From Gemmatimonadaceae bacterium (GTDB taxonomy: Bacteria; Gemmatimonadota; Gemmatimonadetes; Gemmatimonadales; Gemmatimonadaceae): a stretch of 6,141 nucleotides of DNA. Of this stretch, positions 1 through 5,645 are shown one piece after another. The DNA lies in NCBI GenBank assembly GCA_013361745.1, contig JABFXM010000582.1, positions 1-6,141 on the forward strand, written 5' to 3'. The notes below the pieces were generated by a model that saw nothing but the letters and a program-made list of their open reading frames with translations, was not told where the DNA came from and did not search any database. The position numbers and the translations under genes were made by a program. The first letter of the stretch is position 1; every line of letters begins with the position of its first letter.

Positions 1-2
1 AG

Positions 3-45
3 CCTTACTCCCCTTACTCCCCTTACTCCCCTTACTCCCCTTACT
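3..45. repeat. 9-bp tandem repeat, about 4.8 copies
   Basis: The unit CCTTACTCC occurs four times perfectly at 3-11, 12-20, 21-29 and 30-38, with a fifth partial copy CCTTACT at 39-45. It is strongly pyrimidine-biased on the + strand (8 of 9 bases) and the copies show no divergence, which suggests recent expansion by slippage. The two bases before it do not continue the unit, so the array seems to begin at 3, although the window edge prevents certainty. It lies upstream of rsfS in apparently non-coding DNA. No function can be read from it. Confidence 0.9.
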
Positions 46-203
46 TGGCTCGCTCCCTGCGTAATCGCTGTCCAGATTCCAGACATCGCCACCTCCCGCC
101 GGTAGCGGCGGCCATGCGTTGCGTCCGCTTGGCCCGGGCGGAACATTGTTTGGCATTCGGAGTTAGAGCGTAGTTCCCGCATCGACCCATCGATCTGGTT
201 TTC

Positions 204-587
204 ATGGCAACTGGCACCGCTCCCTCCCTGCCCTCCGCTGCGCTGGCGCAGCGCGCCGCCGCGCTCTGTCTCGATCTCAAGGCGAATGACGTCGTCATCC
301 TCTCGCTCAAGGGCGTGAGCGACGTCGCCGATTTCTTCGTGATCGCGAGCGGCACCTCCGACACGCATGTCCGCTCGATCGCCGACCACGTCGCAGTCGA
401 GCTGAAGAAGGAAGGCGCTCCCGTCCACCATCAGGAGGGCGTGACGCAGGGGCGCTGGGCGCTGCTCGATTACGTCGATTTCGTGGTACACGTGTTCCAT
501 CCCTCGCTGCGCAGCTTCTATCAGCTCGAGCGGCTGTGGGGGGACGCGGAAGTGATCCCGGTGGAGAGCCAAGGAGGCACCCCGTGA
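204..587 (+). CDS. rsfS: Ribosomal silencing factor RsfS
   Basis: This 127-residue protein belongs to the RsfS/Iojap (DUF143) family. Members bind ribosomal protein uL14 on the 50S subunit and block joining to the 30S subunit, lowering translation during nutrient limitation. The family core is complete: a helical N-terminus (about 10-27), KANDVVILSLKG (26-37), ADFFVIASGTSD (42-53), the EG at 78-79, RWALLDYVDFVVHVF (84-98) and the closing RSFYQLERLWGDAE (103-116). Length is normal. The family's usual DYGD is DYVD here. ATG at 204 is the first possible start, because an in-frame TAG lies at 171-173 and no other start codon intervenes. No Shine-Dalgarno sequence is visible upstream of it. The stop TGA (585-587) overlaps the next start as GTGA, so translation of the two genes is probably coupled. 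Identification is from family motifs and is firm. Confidence 0.96.
   Translation: MATGTAPSLPSAALAQRAAALCLDLKANDVVILSLKGVSDVADFFVIASGTSDTHVRSIADHVAVELKKEGAPVHHQEGVTQGRWALLDYVDFVVHVFHPSLRSFYQLERLWGDAEVIPVESQGGTP
571..577 (+). promoter_or_regulatory. Strong ribosome binding site deciding the GTG start at 584
   Basis: AAGGAGG lies inside the last codons of rsfS and ends six bases before GTG at 584. It is the best Shine-Dalgarno sequence in the window. It selects GTG 584 over the longer in-frame GTG at 536, which would add 16 non-signal-like residues in front of the signal peptide. Confidence 0.88.
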
Positions 588-3500
588 CGACCGTTACCCG
601 CCGCGGGCGCCTGGCGCCCGCGGCACTCGGCGTTCTCGCGACGGCCGCGGGCCTCGCGTTCGCCGCCAGTCCCGCGCACGCCCAGGAGTACTTCGGCCAG
701 AACCAGGTCCAGTACGATCAGTTCGACTGGAAGGTGATGGAGACGGAGCACTTCCTCATCCACTACTACCCGGTCGAGCAGACGGCGGTGTACGACGCGG
801 CCCGGATGGCGGAGCGTGCCTACGCCCGCCTTTCGCGCATCCTCGGCTACCAGTTCCGCGAGAAGAAGCCGATCGTCCTCTTCGCCTCGCGCTCCGATTT
901 CGGGCAGAACAACGTCACGGGCGATCTCGGCGAAGGCGTCGGCGGCGTCACCGAGCCGATGCGTCACCGCATCATCCTCCCCTTCACGGGTGATTACCGG
1001 AGCTTCGAGCACGTGCTCACGCACGAGATGGTGCACGAGTTCCAGTACGACATCTTCGCGCGCGGCAAGGCCGGTGGCGGGCTGCAGGCGCTGCAGCAGA
1101 ACCCGATGCCCGACTGGTACGCGGAAGGGATGGCGGAGTACCTGTCCATCGGCCCCGACCACCCGTTCACCGACTCGTGGATGCGCGATGCTGCCCTCAA
1201 CGGCAACATCCCGACGATCGAGCAGATGACGCAGCGCCCCGACCAGTACTTCCCCTACCGCTTCGGCGAGTCGCTCTGGGGATACGTCGGCGCGCGCTGG
1301 GGCGACGAGACCATCGGCAACATCCTCCGCGCGACGCCTAACGTCGGCGTCGAGCGCGCGGTCAAGCGCGAGCTGGGGATGTCGCTCGAGGACCTGAGCC
1401 AGGAGTGGAAGGAGTCGCTGCAGGACCGCTTCCTCCCCGGCATCACGCAGCTCGATCGCGCGCGCCGTTTCGCGCAGCCGGTGCTGAACGAGAAGAAGAG
1501 CGGCGGGCAGGTGTTCGTTGCCCCGTCGCTGTCCCCGGACGGCAAGTACATCGCGTTCCTCTCGAACGGCAGCTTCCTCCGCGGCGAGGTCTTCATCGAT
1601 CTCTGGCTCGGCGACGCCCAGACCGGCAAGCGCATCAAGCGGCTGATCAAGAGCACCACCGATCCGAACTTCGAGGAGCTGCGACTGCTCTACTCGCAGA
1701 GCTCCTTCTCCCCCGACGGGAGGCTGCTCGCCTTCACCGCGCAGCGCGCCGGCAAGGACGTCCTCTACCTGCTCGACGTCAGGCGGAAGAAGGTCATCCG
1801 TCGCTTCTCGCTCCCCGGCGTCGAGGGTGTCACCAGTCCGACGTGGTCGCCGGACGGCAAGCGCATCGTCGTCAGCGGGGACATCGGCGGGATCACCGAC
1901 CTGTACATGATCGACGCCGACGGCAAGAACTTCCGCCGCCTCACCGCCGATCGATATGGAGATCTCCAGCCGCAGTGGTCGCCGGACGGCAAGACCATCG
2001 CCTTCACGAGCGACCGTGGCGAGGCGACGGACTTCGAGACGCTCCGCTTCAACAAGTGGCGCATCACGCTCCTCGACCTCGAGACGATGCAGGTGACGGT
2101 CGTCCCCGGTCAGGCGGGATTGAACCTCAACCCGCAGTGGGCACCCGACGGCCGGTCGATCGCGTATCTCTCGGATCGCACGGGGATCTCGAACCTCTTC
2201 CTCTACGACCTCGACGCGAAGCAGCATTACCAGCTGACGAACGTCGCGTCGGCGATCAACGCCTTCACGGAGTACAGCCCCGCGATCACCTGGGCGCGCG
2301 GCGCGGACCGACTCGCCTTCACGTATTACGAGAACGGCGATTACACGATCTGGGGGATCAACAACCCGCGGTCGCTGAAGCGCGAGCCGTTCCACGACGT
2401 GCCGATGGTCGCGGGCCCGATCTACAGCTCGCGCCGCGACTCGTCGCGTGTGGCCGCCGCGGCGCCGGCGATGGACACCACGCCGGTCGCGACGCGCATG
2501 TCGACCTATCGCGCCGGTGGGACGTCGTTCCGCTCCTCGGGCGTCGTCACCGCCGGCAGCGCCGACGCGCCGCGCCACGCGGTGACGGTGGCCGCGATGC
2601 TCGACAGCGCCGCGCTCGCGCTGCCGGACACCGCCACCTTCCGGCTCACCGACTACAAGGTCCGCTTCCAGCCGGACTACATCGCGCAGCCGAGCATCGG
2701 CTACGTGCAGGACAACTACTACGGCCGCGGAATGGTCGGTGGGACGACGATCATCCTCAGCGACCTGCTCGGCAACAACCGCCTCGCGATCTCGGCCGCG
2801 GTGAACGGCCGGCTCAGCGACGCGCAGCTCTACACCGCCTGGGCGAACTACGGCCATCGCGTGCAGTACGCGACCGGGATCGACCAGTACCCGTACTACT
2901 TCCTCACGGGCGATCAGCTCGTGCCGACGTCGAACGATCCGAACGATCCGATCCAGGCACAGCTCCAGGAGATCACGCGGTTCATCTTCCGCGACGTCTT
3001 CGCCGTCGGGATGTATCCGCTGAACCGCTTCACCCGCCTCGAGTTCGGCGCCCGCTTCAACAACATCGACCGGCAGACGCTGTACATCCACCGCTTCATC
3101 GATTTCCAGCAGCAGGTGACGACGGGTTACTACCTGGACGACATCAAGAACCAGCCGGGAATCAACAACTACGCGGTGAACGCGGCGTGGGTCTCGGACA
3201 ACGCGCTGTGGGGCTACACGGGACCGATCTCGGGGCGGCGCTACCGCTTCCAGGTCGAGCCACAGACCGGGAGCTGGCAATGGATCGACTACCTCGCCGA
3301 CTACCGGCGCTATGACCCGATCCTCTTCAACTTCCTGACGGTCGCGACCCGCGGACTGGTGAGCATCACCGCCGGGCGCGACGAGCACTGGGCGTACAAG
3401 TACATCGGCCGGCCGGAGTACATCCGCGGATACGATCGCGAGAATTTCTTCTCGTACAGCTGCGGCGCCTTCGGCTCGGTGGCGACGAACTGCAACGCGC

Positions 3501-3838
3501 AGAGCCTCCTCGGCAGCCGGATCGCCGTGGCGAACGCGGAGCTGCGATTCCCGGTGATCCGCCGCCTCGAGCTGGGCGTCCTCCCGATCGCGCTTCCGCC
3601 GATCGAGGGCGCGCTCTTCTACGACGCCGGCATGGCGTGGAGCAGGGGGAACAAGGTCCAGCTGAAGGCCCCCACCGACCCCGCGGCGGAGCCGAATACG
3701 CGCTACCCGTACCGCAGCTACGGCGCGGGGGTTCGCGTCAACTTCTTCGGCTACGCCATCCTTCGCTGGGACTACGCGAAGCCGCTGAGCATCGACCACA
3801 AGCCCTTCTGGACATTCTCGATCGGTCCGAACTTCTGA
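584..3838 (+). CDS. Secreted outer-membrane protein: MA-type metallopeptidase, PD40 propeller, Omp85-like barrel
   Basis: The protein has 1084 residues when read from GTG 584. Residues 1-33 form a Sec signal peptide (two Arg, a long Ala/Leu core, predicted cleavage after AHA and before Q34). Residues about 45-290 resemble peptidase MA-like gluzincins: WKVMETEHFLIHY (49-61), the zinc motif HEMVH at 147-151, and WYAEGMAEY, whose E181 is the likely third zinc ligand. Residues about 305-595 form a TolB-like propeller with PDG motifs at 318, 377, 423, 467 and 521 and a degenerate sixth blade near 564-576. A 90-residue Ala/Ser/Thr-rich linker (595-686) follows. Residues about 690-1084 look like an Omp85/BamA-type barrel: IRGY (947-950), FYDAGMAW (1012-1019), a closing SYGAGVRVNFFGY strand and a terminal Phe in FSIGPNF. 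POTRA domains are absent. The mature protein has only two cysteines (C960, C970). It overlaps rsfS by 4 bp. Each module is recognisable; the substrate, and whether the barrel exports or inserts anything, are unknown. Confidence 0.9.
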   Translation: MTTVTRRGRLAPAALGVLATAAGLAFAASPAHAQEYFGQNQVQYDQFDWKVMETEHFLIHYYPVEQTAVYDAARMAERAYARLSRILGYQFREKKPIVLFASRSDFGQNNVTGDLGEGVGGVTEPMRHRIILPFTGDYRSFEHVLTHEMVHEFQYDIFARGKAGGGLQALQQNPMPDWYAEGMAEYLSIGPDHPFTDSWMRDAALNGNIPTIEQMTQRPDQYFPYRFGESLWGYVGARWGDETIGNILRATPNVGVERAVKRELGMSLEDLSQEWKESLQDRFLPGITQLDRARRFAQPVLNEKKSGGQVFVAPSLSPDGKYIAFLSNGSFLRGEVFIDLWLGDAQTGKRIKRLIKSTTDPNFEELRLLYSQSSFSPDGRLLAFTAQRAGKDVLYLLDVRRKKVIRRFSLPGVEGVTSPTWSPDGKRIVVSGDIGGITDLYMIDADGKNFRRLTADRYGDLQPQWSPDGKTIAFTSDRGEATDFETLRFNKWRITLLDLETMQVTVVPGQAGLNLNPQWAPDGRSIAYLSDRTGISNLFLYDLDAKQHYQLTNVASAINAFTEYSPAITWARGADRLAFTYYENGDYTIWGINNPRSLKREPFHDVPMVAGPIYSSRRDSSRVAAAAPAMDTTPVATRMSTYRAGGTSFRSSGVVTAGSADAPRHAVTVAAMLDSAALALPDTATFRLTDYKVRFQPDYIAQPSIGYVQDNYYGRGMVGGTTIILSDLLGNNRLAISAAVNGRLSDAQLYTAWANYGHRVQYATGIDQYPYYFLTGDQLVPTSNDPNDPIQAQLQEITRFIFRDVFAVGMYPLNRFTRLEFGARFNNIDRQTLYIHRFIDFQQQVTTGYYLDDIKNQPGINNYAVNAAWVSDNALWGYTGPISGRRYRFQVEPQTGSWQWIDYLADYRRYDPILFNFLTVATRGLVSITAGRDEHWAYKYIGRPEYIRGYDRENFFSYSCGAFGSVATNCNAQSLLGSRIAVANAELRFPVIRRLELGVLPIALPPIEGALFYDAGMAWSRGNKVQLKAPTDPAAEPNTRYPYRSYGAGVRVNFFGYAILRWDYAKPLSIDHKPFWTFSIGPNF

Positions 3839-3846
3839 TCGTTGCT

Positions 3847-3972
3847 GGAGGCTGGAAGCAGGAGGCTGGAAGCAGGAGGCTGAAGGCAGGAGGCTGAAGG
3901 CAGGAGGCTGAAGGCAGGAGGCTGAAGGCAAGAGGCTGGAGGCAGGAAGCTGAAGGCTGGAAGCGGGAAGCG
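3847..3972. repeat. 14-bp minisatellite, nine consecutive units
   Basis: Nine contiguous 14-bp units start at 3847. Units 1-2 read GGAGGCTGGAAGCA and units 3-6 read GGAGGCTGAAGGCA. Units 7-9 (3931-3972) diverge progressively. The + strand is purine-rich (about 11 of 14 bases). The identical inner copies and decaying end are typical of slippage or unequal exchange. Because 14 is not a multiple of 3, the array stays open in several frames and yields repetitive translations that should not be taken for proteins. It begins nine bases after the stop of the outer-membrane gene. Confidence 0.93.
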
Positions 3973-4003
3973 ACGAGCCTCCTGCTTCCAGCTTTCTGCT
4001 TCC
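3945..4003 (+). other. Long imperfect stem-loop at the array inversion point; possible terminator
   Basis: Bases 3956-3964 (GCTGGAAGC) pair perfectly with 3984-3992 (GCTTCCAGC) around a 19-base loop. The stem continues outward, 3945-3955 with 3993-4003, with one mismatch and one G-U pair. Weaker pairing reaches farther out, and alternative registers are possible because the arms are repetitive. No T-tract follows, so this is not a canonical intrinsic terminator. It could still slow RNA polymerase or protect the 3' end of the upstream message. The structure is seen by complementarity; the function is inferred. Confidence 0.4.
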
Positions 4004-4058
4004 AGCCTCCGCTTCCCGCCTCCGCTTCCGGCCTCCGCTTCCAGCCACCGACGAGCCT
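3971..4058. repeat. 10-bp direct repeats CGACGAGCCT bracketing the inverted arm
   Basis: CGACGAGCCT occurs at 3971-3980 and again at 4049-4058, 78 bp apart, on either side of the inverted repeat units. Such a pair could mark a duplication or insertion that brought in the inverted arm. Because part of the motif is made of repeat-unit sequence, chance similarity is also possible. The span given includes both copies. Confidence 0.55.
3977..4043. repeat. Inverted, degenerate arm of the 14-bp minisatellite
   Basis: Five units of 12-14 bp here are reverse complements of the preceding array: 3977-3990, 3991-4004, 4005-4018, 4019-4030 and 4031-4043. The stretch 3997-4010 is an exact reverse complement of units 1 and 2. 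The 16 bases at 3977-3992 are an exact reverse complement of 3851-3866 and of 3865-3880. The orientation switch occurs within a few bases around 3973-3976, so the same repeat family is present head to head. Confidence 0.88.
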
Positions 4059-4082
4059 TCGCAACTGGTTGGGAGCCGCTCG

Positions 4083-4092
4083 GGTACGTACC
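4083..4092. promoter_or_regulatory. 10-bp palindrome just upstream of the lipoprotein start
   Basis: GGTACGTACC is a perfect 10-bp palindrome ending eight bases before the GTG at 4101. It overlaps a possible -10 element, so it could be an operator. A palindrome of this size can also occur by chance, and no matching second site was noticed in the window. Confidence 0.25.
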
Positions 4093-4094
4093 TT
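4089..4094 (+). promoter_or_regulatory. Candidate -10 element for a leaderless transcript starting at 4101
   Basis: TACCTT fits the TANNNT pattern and lies six bases upstream of GTG 4101. This is the spacing expected when transcription begins at or next to the start codon. It fits the absence of any Shine-Dalgarno sequence before this gene. A weak -35-like TTGGGA at 4069-4074 is rather close (14-bp spacer). The assignment is an inference from position. Confidence 0.3.
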
Positions 4095-4100
4095 CCCCCC

Positions 4101-5645
4101 GTGCGCACGCTGCTCGCGTTGGCGCTCGTGCTCGCCGCCTGCGGTCGCTCCGACCGCCCGGCTGACCCCGCCGCGCACGACGCCTCTCCATCGCTGACCC
4201 GCGCCTCCGGCCCGGACCCCGTCGTTCTGCGCATTCCGCGCGGCGGGGGTGCCGCGCGTGCCTATCTCTACCCGCACCTCGACTCCGCCGTCTGGAGCTC
4301 GCCGGCACCCCTCCCCGCCCCCGAGCGCACCCTCGCCTTCGACGACGAGGCCGGCCAGCTGCTCGTAGCCGATGCGAAGGGCGCCCCCGTACGCCTCGAT
4401 CTCCGCACCGGCGACGTCACGATCACGCGCAAGCCGAAGCTCCTCACCGTCGCGTCGGTCGATGGCCAGTCCGTCTACGGCGTGACCGACAGCGGCACGG
4501 TCGTGCGCTTCACGCCGAGCGGGCGCTGGAGCTTCAAGGCGCCGCTGCGGGCGCGCGAAGTTCTCCCGCAGAGCGACGGATCACTCCTCGTCGAGGCGGA
4601 CCGCGCGGGCAACGCGGTGCTCTGGCACCTCTGGCCCCCCGATTCGCGAATCGTGGACAGCGCAGTCGTCCCCGCCGCCGCGCGTGCGCGCTCGGTGCAG
4701 GCCGGCGACCGTGTGGTGCTCGTACGCGACTCCTCGATCGCTTCCGTGCGCGGCCGCGATCTCTCGCCCTCAGCCGCGGTATCCCTGTCCGACGGAATCC
4801 GCGCGCTGGCGGCGACACCGAGCGGCGACCGGCTCTACGTCCTGACCGCGGGGAAGCCGGAGCTTCGCGCCCTCGACCGTTATCGCGAGGGAGACGGAGA
4901 GCGCATCGAGCTCCCGGGGGAGGCGATCGATCTGCGCATGGACCCGCTCGGCCGCTACCTCCTCGTGCGTCCCGCGAAGGGCGACTCCGCGTGGGTCGTC
5001 GCACTCGGCGCGCAGCGCGTGCTCGGCGCGGTCGCGACCACATGGCGCGCCGACCTGCCGGCGCTGGCATCCGACGGCCGCCTCGCGCTCGTGAGCGGCA
5101 ACGACGTCCGCTTCGTGGACCCGGAGACCTTCGCGCCCGGGGCGACCGTGCGCGGTGGTGCCAGGGACTTCTGGGCCTTCGTCGCATGGAACGGATTCCG
5201 GCCGCGAGACGCGTCGCTCGATCAGCCGGTCCGCTTCGACAGCGGGGTCGCGCCGCGCGCCGACAGCACCGCGCACTCCGACAGCGGCAACCCCTTCCCC
5301 TCCCCGGCCGAAGTCGCGGGCGTCGCCGACGCGCGGGCCGGCAGCGTTCCGCTGCCTAACGGCGGACGTCCCGCGCCCGGGGGCGCGCCGCCCCAGGCCG
5401 CGTCGGCCCCCGCGAGTCGCGGATATTTCGTCTCGGTCGCGTCCCACAACAACGAGGCGGCGGCCCGCGACGACGCCGCGAAGGTCACGGTCGAGGGTGT
5501 CGCGGCTCACGTCGCGACCGCGCCCGCGAATGGCGGAGGCGTGGTGTACCGGGTCGTCCTCGGCCCGTATGGCTCGCGCGCTGCAGCGGGGCAGGCGGGA
5601 TCGCGCACGAAGCGCCCCTACTGGATCTACGAGGCCGGCCCGTGA
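4101..5645 (+). CDS. Lipoprotein with beta-propeller-like region and C-terminal SPOR domain
   Basis: The protein has 514 residues from GTG 4101. A short lipoprotein signal ends in the lipobox LAAC with the lipidated Cys at residue 14. The +2 residue is Gly rather than Asp, which favours outer-membrane sorting. Residues about 30-370 look like a WD40/YVTN-type propeller: repeated short strand motifs such as RTLAFDDEAGQLLVAD, ALAATPSGDRLYVLTAG and LRMDPLGRYLLVRP, each with a turn of the DxxG/PxG type. Residues 378-439 are a Pro/Ala/Ser/Asp-rich, probably disordered linker. Residues 440-514 are a SPOR domain (GYFVSVAS at 441-448, YRVVLGPYGSR at 483-493). SPOR domains bind glycan strands lacking stem peptides, mostly at the division septum. 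The protein probably tethers the outer membrane to septal peptidoglycan while displaying a propeller in the periplasm. GTG is the only start that keeps the signal peptide. The stop overlaps the next gene as GTGA. The propeller call is less certain than the lipobox and SPOR calls. Confidence 0.9.
   Translation: MRTLLALALVLAACGRSDRPADPAAHDASPSLTRASGPDPVVLRIPRGGGAARAYLYPHLDSAVWSSPAPLPAPERTLAFDDEAGQLLVADAKGAPVRLDLRTGDVTITRKPKLLTVASVDGQSVYGVTDSGTVVRFTPSGRWSFKAPLRAREVLPQSDGSLLVEADRAGNAVLWHLWPPDSRIVDSAVVPAAARARSVQAGDRVVLVRDSSIASVRGRDLSPSAAVSLSDGIRALAATPSGDRLYVLTAGKPELRALDRYREGDGERIELPGEAIDLRMDPLGRYLLVRPAKGDSAWVVALGAQRVLGAVATTWRADLPALASDGRLALVSGNDVRFVDPETFAPGATVRGGARDFWAFVAWNGFRPRDASLDQPVRFDSGVAPRADSTAHSDSGNPFPSPAEVAGVADARAGSVPLPNGGRPAPGGAPPQAASAPASRGYFVSVASHNNEAAARDDAAKVTVEGVAAHVATAPANGGGVVYRVVLGPYGSRAAAGQAGSRTKRPYWIYEAGP
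5631..5634 (+). promoter_or_regulatory. Shine-Dalgarno-like GAGG for the start at 5642
   Basis: GAGG lies within the last codons of the SPOR lipoprotein gene, seven bases before GTG 5642. It is short but correctly spaced. Together with the GTGA overlap it supports GTG 5642 as the start of the downstream gene. Confidence 0.5.

Noticed and set aside
96..111. Short hairpin CCGCC/GGCGG upstream of rsfS
   Set aside because: A five-base GC stem with no T-tract is expected by chance at this base composition.
150..176. Sigma-70-like promoter for rsfS (TTGGCA at 150-155, TAGTTC at 171-176)
   Set aside because: The -35 match is good, but the -10 match is poor and the 15-bp spacer is short, so it was not listed as a feature.
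536..583. Upstream in-frame GTG at 536 as start of the outer-membrane protein
   Set aside because: It would overlap rsfS by 52 bp, put a charged stretch before the signal peptide and ignore the well-spaced AAGGAGG before GTG 584.
1405..3315. A 636-residue + strand open frame inside the outer-membrane protein gene
   Set aside because: It is an Arg/Ala/Pro-rich out-of-frame shadow with no domain signal.
3847..4043. CRISPR array
   Set aside because: The units are contiguous 14-bp tandem copies without unique spacers.
521..4234. A 1237-residue open frame on the - strand across the whole outer-membrane protein gene
   Set aside because: It is antisense to a gene with clear domains and a signal peptide. 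It has Arg/Val/Glu-rich shadow composition, shows no recognisable domain, and its N-terminal part translates the 14-bp repeat. High-GC codon bias explains why it is open.
3738..4308. Two - strand frames of about 178 residues through the intergenic repeat
   Set aside because: Their middle part is a translation of the 14-bp minisatellite (LPASCLQPPAFS-like repeats) and the rest is antisense to real genes.
4534..5510. - strand open frames of 217 and 246 residues opposite the SPOR lipoprotein gene
   Set aside because: They are antisense, Arg-rich shadows with no recognisable motif. The + strand gene has a lipobox and a SPOR domain.
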